From assembly GCA_041920565.1 (NCBI GenBank), contig JBHGXS010000064.1, positions 1 to 64,000 on the forward strand: a stretch of DNA of 64,000 bases. The letters run 5' to 3'. Made by a program: the position numbers and the translations under genes. The notes under the pieces are model-generated. The model was given only the letters and a program-made list of their open reading frames with translations. It did not search any database and was not told the origin of the DNA. Shown here piece by piece: positions 1 through 7,192 of this stretch (its first letter is position 1; each line of letters opens with the position of its first letter). Source of the DNA: JAGHKQ01 sp041920565 (lineage in GTDB: Bacteria > Bacillota > Bacilli > Bacillales > Bacillaceae_G).

Positions 1-23
1 TTTGAGAGAATGAACTCTCTAAG

Positions 24-140
<117 letters not shown>

Positions 141-150
141 AATATGAAAA

Positions 151-178
151 AGCCGGTCAGAAATGACCGGCTTTTTTT
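151..178 (+). terminator. rRNA operon terminator
   Basis: Nine-base stem AGCCGGTCA / TGACCGGCT (151-159 / 164-172) with a GAAA loop and a T run. This is an intrinsic terminator directly after 5S rRNA. Confidence 0.95.
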
Positions 179-252
179 GTTTTGCATTTCTTTTTAAATT
201 TGTTGCCTTCTAGTTATCATTTGTAATACATTTATAAAAAATAATTTTTTAC

Positions 253-297
253 TTGACTTAAGTTATTTATTTATATATATTTACTTACGTTAAGTAA
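253..297 (+). promoter_or_regulatory. Promoter-like sequence with an adjacent inverted repeat
   Basis: TTGACT (253-258) and TATATT (276-281) are 17 nt apart. They are followed at once by a perfect inverted repeat, TTACTTA-CGT-TAAGTAA (281-297), in the usual position of a repressor operator. The next convincing gene (737) is 440 bp away, so the target is unclear. It may drive a long leader for the GTP cyclohydrolase gene, or be the relic of a lost gene. Confidence 0.4.
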
Positions 298-736
298 CTA
301 GATTATTTTTTTGAAAATAAAAATTGAAAGATGGCTCTTTTTTATATTTGATACCATAAGTTTTCAGATAATTTTTAAAACAGATTTGTTTAGAAACAGA
401 TATATTGTTTTAGACCCTGGTTTCGTCAGCCATAACTCATATCCATTCTTTGATAATAGATATAGTAAACGGAAGGATGTGCTTGTAAACTTTGCTGTTT
501 TTGACCAGCTTGATCCGAACAAAGAACGCTAACGAATAAACATTTCTCTAAACGATTCTTGCTCGGTCTATGTCGCGCTATAGCGTGACATGGCAAGCTA
601 AGCTTGCCGCAGGTTGGCCAATTATTTCCAATCTTTAGCAGCAATCTTTTAGAAGAGCGCCAAACAGAAAGAACTTGGAGATTTTGTATAAAAGGACCAT
701 TTTCCATATTTTAACTTCATATCAGGAGGAATAGAA
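298..736. other. Gene-poor stretch before the GTP cyclohydrolase gene
   Basis: I see no convincing gene here. Open frames at 311-532 (+) and 426-707 (-) lack ribosome binding sites and recognisable motifs. No FMN riboswitch pattern is visible, although the next genes are riboflavin-type. The stretch holds two adjacent palindromes (570-608). A strong AGGAGG for the next gene lies at 724-729. Confidence 0.5.
570..608. repeat. Two abutting palindromes
   Basis: A 22-bp near-perfect palindrome (570-591, centre GCTATAGC, one G-T type mismatch) is followed directly by a perfect one, GGCAAGCT-A-AGCTTGCC (592-608). Neither has a T run, so they do not look like terminators. They may be a short repetitive extragenic element or a paired operator. 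Confidence 0.5.
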
Positions 737-1474
737 ATGCTTACAGCAGATGCAACTCATATCTTAAAAGATAAAATCCAATTGCTTCATCATAGGGATA
801 AAGCCATTTATTTGGTTGGCCCTATTACATTACCTGTCAACCTGTATGGGGAAACAAAGATTTTTCAATGGTATTGCTGGTTGCAATGTACTGAAGTAAC
901 GGATAACATTGAATATATTATTGAAAAATTATCCGCTGCAAATTTAGCTGAAATGCAGCAATCCAGCGTACTTGTATATGGTGATTTCCCAAATGCGGAA
1001 GAGGCCCTCATTCGTATGCACAGCATTTGTCATACAGGAGACATCTTTGGAAGCAAACGTTGTGACTGTGGTTTTCAATTGAAGCAGTCCATGAAGATGA
1101 TTACCGAACATGGTACAGGAGCCCTTTTTTACTTAGCGAACCACGAAGGCCGGGGAATAGGATTGTTCAGTAAAGCAATGGCTTATGTGCTGCAAGAGAA
1201 TGGTTTGGACACAGTAGAAGCGAACCTGACTCTTGGCTTCGTAGATGATGCGCGTAATTATGACGATGCGATTGAGGTCTTGAAGCACCTTCGTTCGAAA
1301 CCTGTAACGCTTATTACGAACAATCCGAGAAAATTGGAAGCATTACAGAAATCCGGTTTAAATGTTTCCAATCGCAAGCCGTTATGGGGAGATGTTTCTG
1401 AGTTCAATAAGAAGTATCTTCAGACAAAAATTAAACGTTCCGGTCATTTAAAAGGAGGACATTGGCATGAGTGA
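737..1474 (+). CDS. GTP cyclohydrolase II family protein (stand-alone RibA-like)
   Basis: GTP cyclohydrolase II opens GTP to 2,5-diamino-6-ribosylamino-pyrimidinone 5'-phosphate with loss of formate and pyrophosphate, the first step of the riboflavin pathway. The 245-aa protein has zinc ligands C98, C109 and C111 (SICHTGD...KRCDCG), EGRGIGL, and residues matching the catalytic Tyr and Arg of E. coli RibA (Y150 in MAY; R173 in DDARNY). Residues 1-75 are not a DHBP synthase (RibB) domain, unlike the fused RibAB usual in Bacillus. AGGAGG lies 7 nt before ATG. Its end overlaps ribD by 8 nt, so the two are surely co-expressed. No ribE or ribH is nearby, so this is either a riboflavin paralogue set or a route to another pteridine- or pyrimidine-derived compound. 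Confidence 0.85.
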   Translation: MLTADATHILKDKIQLLHHRDKAIYLVGPITLPVNLYGETKIFQWYCWLQCTEVTDNIEYIIEKLSAANLAEMQQSSVLVYGDFPNAEEALIRMHSICHTGDIFGSKRCDCGFQLKQSMKMITEHGTGALFYLANHEGRGIGLFSKAMAYVLQENGLDTVEANLTLGFVDDARNYDDAIEVLKHLRSKPVTLITNNPRKLEALQKSGLNVSNRKPLWGDVSEFNKKYLQTKIKRSGHLKGGHWHE

Positions 1475-2570
1475 GCATGAGTTCTATATGAGGATGGCGC
1501 TTGAAAATGCCCGTGCCATGAAAGGACAGACTGACCCAAATCCGCTTGTCGGTTCTGTTATCGTTAATGATAATCGAATTGTAGGTATTGGCGCACACAT
1601 GAAGGCGGGGGAACCTCATGCGGAAATTCATGCACTGCGCATGGCGGGAGAGAAAGCGCGCGGCGGCACGATTTATGTGACATTAGAGCCATGCTCCCAT
1701 CACGGAAGAACGGGTCCGTGCGCAGAAGCGATTGTGCAAGCAGGGCTTAAAAAAGCAGTTGTTGCCACGCTGGATCCGAATCCTCTTGTCGCAGGCCGAG
1801 GAATCAAAATGTTGCAAGAGGCCGGCATTGAAGTGGTTGTAGGTGTGTGTGAAGAAGAGTCTCGAAAGATGAACGAGGTATTCAACAAATATATTGTTAC
1901 AAAAATTCCGTTTGTCACGCTGAAGTCTGCTGTAACGCTGGATGGAAAAATTGCTACATCCACATCAGACAGCAAATGGATTACATCTGAAGATGCGAGA
2001 AAAGACGTGCATCAGCTGCGAAACGAAAATGGGGCCATTTTAGTTGGAGTGAATACGGTCATACGTGATGATCCGGAGTTAACGACACGCATCCCATATG
2101 GTCGAAATCCAATCAGGGTCATTTTGGATTCGACCCTTCGCATTCCGATGGAATCAAGAGTGATCACAGACGGGAAGGCTCCTACATGGATTTTCACAAC
2201 AAATAATCATTCGGCAGATAAGAAGGATGCGCTTGAAAAGGCAGGAGTAAAAGTATTTGTTACAAACGGAGAGAAGCATGTAAATCTGCAAGAAACATTA
2301 GAAATAATGGGACAACATTTCATCTCCTCTCTTCTTATTGAAGGAGGAGGGGAAGTGAACGCCGCCTTTATGGAGGGGAAGCTGATTGATAAGCTGGTCC
2401 TTTATTTTGCGCCAAAAGTGATCGGCGGAAAGGCAGCCCCTACATTCTTCGAAGGAAGCGGAGTTCAATATATGAGAGATGCGATTGAGTTTACGGATGT
2501 TACCTTCACTCGAATCGGCAAAGATTATAAGTTTGTCGGTTATCCAACATATCATAGAGCGTCTAATTAA
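1467..2570 (+). CDS. ribD: Bifunctional deaminase/reductase RibD
   Basis: Converts the GTP cyclohydrolase II product to 5-amino-6-ribitylamino-uracil phosphate. An N-terminal cytidine-deaminase-like zinc domain (about residues 1-145; H51-A-E53 and P-C76...P-C85) is followed by a NADPH-dependent reductase domain (about 148-360; SAVTLDGKIA, GVNTVIRDDP, LIEGGGEVN). The 367-aa length is normal for the family. It overlaps the upstream GTP cyclohydrolase gene by 8 nt, with AAAGGAGG just before ATG. Both domains look intact, which favours a real riboflavin-type pathway. The rest of the riboflavin operon is absent here, so this is likely a second copy. Confidence 0.93.
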   Translation: MSEHEFYMRMALENARAMKGQTDPNPLVGSVIVNDNRIVGIGAHMKAGEPHAEIHALRMAGEKARGGTIYVTLEPCSHHGRTGPCAEAIVQAGLKKAVVATLDPNPLVAGRGIKMLQEAGIEVVVGVCEEESRKMNEVFNKYIVTKIPFVTLKSAVTLDGKIATSTSDSKWITSEDARKDVHQLRNENGAILVGVNTVIRDDPELTTRIPYGRNPIRVILDSTLRIPMESRVITDGKAPTWIFTTNNHSADKKDALEKAGVKVFVTNGEKHVNLQETLEIMGQHFISSLLIEGGGEVNAAFMEGKLIDKLVLYFAPKVIGGKAAPTFFEGSGVQYMRDAIEFTDVTFTRIGKDYKFVGYPTYHRASN

Positions 2571-2634
2571 ATGGGTCAAGGCGGTACGTTCATGCCAGCC
2601 TGGTGATAACTTGACAGAATATGGAGCGATTTAT

Positions 2635-3204
2635 ATGAAATTTGGATTCGATATTGATGATACATTGATCAATCTCAGAGAGCATGCTTTTCATTTATAT
2701 AATAAGAAGTTGAACAAGAATATCAGTCTGGACGTATTTCATGCTTTAAAAACGCTTGAAATTCACGAACCATTCGGACTTACTGCAGAAGAAGGCGGGA
2801 AAATGTGGAACAGCCTTCTGGAAGAGATATATTATACTTCTTGCCCTCCGTTCCCGTATGCGGCAGAAACATTGCAGGAACTGGAACGACAAGGTCACGA
2901 AGTGTATTATATTACAGCACGGCCGAAAGAGCATGGAGAGCGGACGAAACAATGGCTGATCAAGAACGGATTTCCTATACATGACCATCGATTCTATTAT
3001 GGCATGAAAGATGAAGAGAAGATTCACATTATTCAAGAACTGGAATTGGATTACTTTTTTGATGACAAACCGGTTGTTTTGGAAACCTTGATTGACAAGC
3101 CGATTAAGGTATATGCAAAAAGTCAATCTTACAATCAGCATCTTGATATTCCCAAAATTACCTCTTGGCCGGAATTATGGGATATTATCCGCCAGCATGC
3201 ATAA
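2635..3204 (+). CDS. HAD-type 5'(3')-deoxyribonucleotidase-like protein
   Basis: A 189-aa HAD-superfamily protein beginning MKFGFDIDDTLINL, with the DxDxT nucleophile motif (D6, D8). Motif II-like YITARP and motif III-like YFFDDKP fit the family of small nucleotidases such as B. subtilis YqfW. Such enzymes dephosphorylate nucleoside monophosphates, but the substrate here is unknown. An in-frame upstream ATG at 2479 overlaps ribD. I chose ATG 2635 because GGAG lies 8 nt before it and the HAD fold starts there. It follows ribD by 64 nt and ends at a strong terminator, so it probably belongs to the same transcript. Confidence 0.8.
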   Translation: MKFGFDIDDTLINLREHAFHLYNKKLNKNISLDVFHALKTLEIHEPFGLTAEEGGKMWNSLLEEIYYTSCPPFPYAAETLQELERQGHEVYYITARPKEHGERTKQWLIKNGFPIHDHRFYYGMKDEEKIHIIQELELDYFFDDKPVVLETLIDKPIKVYAKSQSYNQHLDIPKITSWPELWDIIRQHA

Positions 3205-3227
3205 ACGATTTATAAGATTTTAACAGG

Positions 3228-3267
3228 AGCCCTGAGTTCACAAACAGCGTGTACTCAGGGCTTTTTA
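3228..3267 (+). terminator. Terminator of the ribD operon
   Basis: Ten-base stem AGCCCTGAGT / ACTCAGGGCT (3228-3237 / 3253-3262) followed by TTTTT. Confidence 0.92.
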
Positions 3268-3424
3268 TTTTTAGTCAAATGAAATTGCTTAGTCAAACAT
3301 GAGTATAAAGATTTAACAGAAAGCAATTTGTTATAATAACCATTCGTGTTCTGGTTATGGAATAAGGCTTTTGATGAGTTGGCAATTATAGTAGAGCATC
3401 ATTGCTGTTAAGGCAGATAGTGAA

Positions 3425-4672
3425 TTATATAAAAGCTTTTATTCCTTCTAATAAAAGACCGATAATAAAACCGCAAACCGCTCCGTTCACGCGAATCCAC
3501 TGCAAGTCTTTTCCTATATTGTTTTCCATCATGGAAATGAGGGTTTCATCGTCAAACTTGTTTAGATTTTCTTGTACAAGCTTCCCGATTTTGGAATGAT
3601 TGTTTTCCACAAGTTGAACAATTTGCCTTTGCAGCCAATTTTCTACGTTATCCATATAAGCCGGAGTTTCTTTTATTTTATTAAGTACGTTTGTCAAGAA
3701 AGGAAGAATATACTTGTCAGCAAATTCCTCGTTTTTGACAAAGGATAATGCCCGCTGCTGCAGGTCTTCAATGATTTTTGTTATCTGTTTCTCGGCATCC
3801 CAATCAGCAATGAGAGAATCTTTCCAGCCCTCAATTTCTTTGTGGAGCTGTTCGCTATCTTTTATTTTTATGAGCTCGGTCTCAATCCGGCGAAGTAAAG
3901 CTGTCCTGTTGCCGTTCTCTCTTTCGTGCAAACTGTGCAATCCTTTAACAATGAAGTTTTGCAGAATGCTGCCAAGCTTTTCTTCATCAATAATATTCAT
4001 AAATGATTTGAGGGCGAACTGCATGAAACCGTCCAGTTCTATATTATTCAGTGCCCTCATTGCAAAAATGCCAAGCTGTTTGCGAGAATCGTCTTTTTCC
4101 GCCCATTCTCTTACTTTAATAAGGAAGTAATCAAGAGCTTTTTCGTCGTATCCCCGAGTAAGTATCTGGTCAATAGCAGATTGAAATAGAGCAGCGGCAT
4201 TGACCGAATGCAGATAAGTTTTGATTTCTTTTTCGGCAAAAGCAGATGTTTTTTGCACGTCAATATGAAGAATCGCTTGTTCGGCAATTGCCGCAATGGC
4301 TTTTTTAAATGAATCTGAATGCAGCTCTTTCTCTATAATAATCAATATTTTTTCAGCAAGATTCATTTGCTTTAATTTAGCGGTGATGCTTTCTTTTGTA
4401 AGCCATTCATTTTCGAGCATGTTAACAAGGCCTTTCGTGAGCCGCTGCCGATTCTTAGGCAACAGGGCTGTATGAGGAATGCGCAGCCCCATCGGATGGC
4501 GGAATAAAGCCGTAACCGCAAACCAATCGGCTAAACCTCCAACTAGTCCCGCTTCAAAGCCGCCTTGTATAATTTCGCCTGCCAACGGGCCTTGAAACGG
4601 TAATGATGCAGCAAAACCGGCGCCCATTATCGTCAGTGAAATGCCGGCCAAATATCTCGATTGTATTGACAT
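3425..4672 (-). CDS. DUF445 family membrane protein
   Basis: A 415-aa protein of the DUF445 family, whose function is not established. The N-terminus has a membrane segment (about residues 8-25). It is followed by the family signature around residues 35-80 (GGLADWFAVTALFRHPMG, then IPHTALLPKN). A long, mostly helical and charged middle follows, then a second hydrophobic segment at the very C-terminus (CGFIIGLLLEGIK). This two-ended membrane anchoring is typical of the family. A GAGGT motif precedes ATG on the minus strand. It stands alone, convergent with the riboflavin-type genes and divergent from the PepSY/PspA operon. Confidence 0.88.
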   Translation of the reverse strand: MSIQSRYLAGISLTIMGAGFAASLPFQGPLAGEIIQGGFEAGLVGGLADWFAVTALFRHPMGLRIPHTALLPKNRQRLTKGLVNMLENEWLTKESITAKLKQMNLAEKILIIIEKELHSDSFKKAIAAIAEQAILHIDVQKTSAFAEKEIKTYLHSVNAAALFQSAIDQILTRGYDEKALDYFLIKVREWAEKDDSRKQLGIFAMRALNNIELDGFMQFALKSFMNIIDEEKLGSILQNFIVKGLHSLHERENGNRTALLRRIETELIKIKDSEQLHKEIEGWKDSLIADWDAEKQITKIIEDLQQRALSFVKNEEFADKYILPFLTNVLNKIKETPAYMDNVENWLQRQIVQLVENNHSKIGKLVQENLNKFDDETLISMMENNIGKDLQWIRVNGAVCGFIIGLLLEGIKAFI

Positions 4673-4829
4673 TTTCGTTACCTCATCCTTTTCGATATAG
4701 AGTTATCCTAATCAAAGAATATGAAATAAAAAAGCATTTTTCAAGTAAATGACTTATTTCAGTAAATAAGGAACAAGAAATCTTTCTCAAGCAAAGAATA
4801 ACATGATATAAAAATTTTTTGTTTACAAG

Positions 4830-4861
4830 TTAAGGAAAAATTAAGGATGCTTTTTCATAAT
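4830..4861 (+). promoter_or_regulatory. Candidate response-regulator-controlled promoter
   Basis: Direct repeat TTAAGG-AAAAA-TTAAGG (4830-4846, 11-bp period) ends 9 nt before a -10 element CATAAT (4856-4861). The repeat sits where a -35 would be, as expected for activation by an OmpR/PhoP-type regulator. The same layout and spacing occur at 17793-17824, before the operon that encodes a two-component system. Confidence 0.7.
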
Positions 4862-4931
4862 AACCATTGTACTGCTCCAATAAAGAAAATAAATGACACT
4901 AATTATGTATGAGGAAAGGAGAGAAGCAAAA

Positions 4932-5396
4932 ATGATGAAAAAAACAAGACAAGCTCATTTATGGATTGGGATCATTACGTCAGTTTTTCTTCTGATGGAG
5001 GCCATTACGGGCTTAATTATGATGGAGCCATGGCTAATTGGTGAAAGCTCTGGGCATTCAGAAATGCGTATGCAAGGAGGACCGCCAGCATTTGAGTCTC
5101 AGCAAGGAACAGGTTCTGAAGGAGTTATTCAACAAAGAGGCAATACAAGCTCCGAAGGTGCAAATATGGCTCCGGTTCAAAGAATGGAAAGAGTCGGTAT
5201 GGCAAACTCCTTAATGGGAATCATCAAGGGTCTTCATGCCGGACGATTAGGCAACACGGATATCAGCTGGGTTATCGATATAACGGCAATTTCTATGATT
5301 TTCTTGACGCTATCCGGTATCTATTTATCCGTAAAAGCTTTACGTGCACAAAGCAAAGCGCAAAAGAAACGAGCTTTAAAAGCTGCATCGCAGTAA
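4932..5396 (+). CDS. PepSY-associated transmembrane protein
   Basis: A 154-aa protein with two membrane segments: about residues 8-32 (HLWIGIITSVFLLMEAITGL) and about 113-138 (WVIDITAISMIFLTLSGIYL). The sequence around both resembles PepSY-associated TM proteins. Between them lies a Met/Gln/Gly-rich loop of some 70 residues, expected outside the membrane. ATG 4932 is chosen because GGAG lies 10 nt before it; an earlier in-frame ATG (4893) has no such site. It is the first gene of an operon with a membrane protein and PspA, behind the TTAAGG direct-repeat promoter. This context points to envelope stress. The molecular role is unknown. Confidence 0.72.
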   Translation: MMKKTRQAHLWIGIITSVFLLMEAITGLIMMEPWLIGESSGHSEMRMQGGPPAFESQQGTGSEGVIQQRGNTSSEGANMAPVQRMERVGMANSLMGIIKGLHAGRLGNTDISWVIDITAISMIFLTLSGIYLSVKALRAQSKAQKKRALKAASQ

Positions 5397-5472
5397 AAAA
5401 CGCGAATGCAGTCTTAACTAATGAAGAACATCATATAAAAGGATTGCCTTATTATTCAAGGGAGGAAAAACA

Positions 5473-6063
5473 ATGGGAACTAAGTCGAAATTCAAAGTAT
5501 TAAAATGGCTTATTGTATTGCCGATTCTCGGCATCATCTTCTTTGTTGGTCTTATTGCCGCAGATATCGGGGGATGGGGACATAGGAATATGCCGGCTGT
5601 CTATCAACAGCAAGCTTTCTTTGAAAAGGGAGGTGAAGCTTATATTCAACAAGGGGACCGTCACATGCAAGGCAGTGGTCATAGTCCGCGTTCTTTCCAA
5701 ACAAGCTTCCATGATAATCGTTTCCACCCTGGAAAGATGGATAGAAGACATGAGGGATTCCGTTTCATTCCATTTCTTGCAGCAGCAGGTTTATTCACGC
5801 TTGGATGGTTTATACGAAAAAATGCAGGCGGCAGCACATGGAAGAAATGGACAGGCGCATTCCTTATGTTGCTAGCGCTTCTTCCGAATATACCAATCAT
5901 TTTAATTTCTTTAGCTATCTATTGGCTGTATAAGCAATGGAAGAAGTCACGTACGAAGGAAGAATGGGCAATAGAACCTTCTCTTTCCCCTGTATATGGG
6001 GCAAGCAGACATGCTGTGATTTTAGATGAATGGGAAAAACACATTCTAAAGGAGGAAAAATAA
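5473..6063 (+). CDS. Membrane protein of unknown function
   Basis: A 196-aa protein that I do not recognise. There is a membrane segment near the N-terminus (residues 10-31) and a His/Gln/Gly-rich external stretch (about 35-95). A pair of hydrophobic segments follows (about 97-113 and 123-148), then a basic cytoplasmic tail. GGGAGGAAAAACA precedes ATG. It ends one base before the PspA start codon region (TAACATG), so translation of the two is probably coupled. By position it could be the membrane partner of PspA, as LiaI is for LiaH, but no clear LiaI similarity is visible. Confidence 0.7.
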   Translation: MGTKSKFKVLKWLIVLPILGIIFFVGLIAADIGGWGHRNMPAVYQQQAFFEKGGEAYIQQGDRHMQGSGHSPRSFQTSFHDNRFHPGKMDRRHEGFRFIPFLAAAGLFTLGWFIRKNAGGSTWKKWTGAFLMLLALLPNIPIILISLAIYWLYKQWKKSRTKEEWAIEPSLSPVYGASRHAVILDEWEKHILKEEK

Positions 6064-6064
6064 C

Positions 6065-6724
6065 ATGAGTATTTTCAAACGTGTAAGAGACATTGTATTA
6101 TCGGATGTGCATGAAGCATTGGATAAGGCGGAGAAACCGTTAAGCATGCTGAATCAATATATCCGAGACATGGAGGAGCAAGTAGAAAAAGCGCAAGATG
6201 CATTAGCAAATCAATTATATTTGGAAAAGAAATACGAGATTCTTGTTACAGAAGCGGAAGCCGTAATCGCAAAGCGCACTCGACAAGCTGAGCTTGCGGT
6301 TTCTGAAAATGAAGATGAAATGGCAAAACTGGCTTTGCAGGAGAAAATTCTTACTGAACAAAAAGCAAAAATGTATCGTGAGCAATACGAGATTACAAAG
6401 CAGCAAACTGCGGTGTTGTATGAACAAATTGATAAACTTAAGGAGAAGTACCAGGAATTGCAGTATAAAAAGCTTGTATTGGTATCAAGAGCACACGCAG
6501 CAAGATCCATTAGAGAAGGACAAGCATCTTTAGCTTCTTTCAATACTGAAGATGCTGTGAAAGGATTTGCCAGAGTGGAAGAATATGTACACAAGCTGGA
6601 AGCAGAAGCGGCAGCAAGCAGCTATTTCTATCAGCTCAAATATCCTGAACAAACAGCATTCCTTGATTATCAATTGCAAGAAGATGTACACCGAGAGCTA
6701 GAGCAGTTAAAATCTAATAAATAA
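6065..6724 (+). CDS. pspA: PspA/IM30 (LiaH-like) phage shock protein
   Basis: A 219-aa protein starting MSIFKRVRDIVLSDVHEALD, the amphipathic N-terminal helix and following pattern typical of PspA/IM30/LiaH. Residues about 25-200 are heptad-rich and almost entirely helical, matching the coiled-coil core that forms large membrane-protecting oligomers. LiaH-type proteins support membrane integrity under cell-wall antibiotic or envelope stress. An AAAGGAGG site overlaps the end of the preceding gene. It is the last gene of the operon, ended by a strong hairpin. Control is probably through the TTAAGG direct-repeat promoter at 4830. Confidence 0.92.
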   Translation: MSIFKRVRDIVLSDVHEALDKAEKPLSMLNQYIRDMEEQVEKAQDALANQLYLEKKYEILVTEAEAVIAKRTRQAELAVSENEDEMAKLALQEKILTEQKAKMYREQYEITKQQTAVLYEQIDKLKEKYQELQYKKLVLVSRAHAARSIREGQASLASFNTEDAVKGFARVEEYVHKLEAEAAASSYFYQLKYPEQTAFLDYQLQEDVHRELEQLKSNK

Positions 6725-6731
6725 TATGAAG

Positions 6732-6762
6732 AGAAGCTCCTCAAGCAAGGAGCTTCTTCTTT
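6732..6762 (+). terminator. Terminator after pspA
   Basis: Stem AGAAGCTCC / GGAGCTTCT (6732-6740 / 6749-6757) followed by a T-rich tract (TCTTT). Confidence 0.85.
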
Positions 6763-6778
6763 GGACAGAAGTTACTTA

Positions 6779-6913
6779 GTGAGACAAAGGAAAGGAGCCC
6801 CTGCATCCGTGCAGCGAGAAGATGACACACCCATCTCTCAAAGGACGTTGTCTTTGTTGGTGCTAAGACCCCTCACAAAAGCCTTGGGTAGAGTATACTC
6901 AAGGCTTTTCCAA
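6779..6913 (+). ncRNA. Candidate structured RNA ending in a terminator
   Basis: A nested fold can be drawn. GTGAG 6779-6783 pairs with CTCAC 6872-6876, and ACAAAG 6784-6789 with CTTTGT 6852-6857. These enclose a CTGCA/TGCAG hairpin (6801-6814) and a GAGA-GATG/CATC-TCTC hairpin (6816-6839). A perfect 10-bp terminator stem (AAAAGCCTTG 6877-6886 / CAAGGCTTTT 6900-6909) follows directly. This resembles a riboswitch or small RNA aptamer plus expression platform ahead of the small frame at 7000 and nos. I could not match it to a known riboswitch class, and no clear promoter is visible. Confidence 0.45.
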
Positions 6914-6999
6914 TTTTGGTTGCTTACCATGATTATATTCATGCATTTTAGATGAACGTTTTGTGGAATCGATAGACAGCGAGAGGAAATTGTCGTGAT

Positions 7000-7179
7000 T
7001 TGTTAACATTTCCAGCGGCATCTTATTCTGATTTAGAGCGGATAAATGATATGATGTTTATGATCATTGACCAGGAACATAAAATTGTACAAAAAACATT
7101 AAGTAAGACTAAGCTGATGGAAGCTAAAATTGTACAAAAAACATTAAGTAAGACTAAACTGATGGAAGCTTCACTTTAA
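7000..7179 (+). CDS. Possible small protein with a duplicated 15-residue segment
   Basis: A 59-codon open frame (TTG 7000, or ATG 7051 for 42 aa) ends 13 nt before nos. It reads SDLERINDMMFMIIDQEHK, then two tandem copies of a 15-residue unit (IVQKTLSKTKLMEAK), then SL-stop. The duplicated DNA unit is exactly 45 bp, so the frame is kept. The ribosome binding site is weak (GAGAGG, 13 nt from TTG). The length and charged helical look loosely recall Spo0E-like proteins, but I do not see that motif. It may be a gene remnant. Confidence 0.3.
   Translation: MLTFPAASYSDLERINDMMFMIIDQEHKIVQKTLSKTKLMEAKIVQKTLSKTKLMEASL
7081..7170 (+). repeat. 45-bp tandem duplication
   Basis: Units 7081-7125 and 7126-7170 are directly adjacent and differ at one base (AAGCTG versus AAACTG). 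The unit is 15 codons long. Such a recent duplication lies immediately upstream of nos and may affect its leader or a small upstream frame. Confidence 0.97.
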
Positions 7180-7192
7180 CGAGGGGGATACC

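Noticed and set aside
311..707. Two opposing frames (73 aa plus strand, 93 aa minus strand) before the GTP cyclohydrolase gene
   Set aside because: No ribosome binding sites, no recognisable motifs and overlapping opposite frames; treated as non-coding.
6761..6955. 64-codon frame across the candidate structured RNA
   Set aside because: It crosses all the stems and the terminator; the RNA fold explains the sequence better than a protein.
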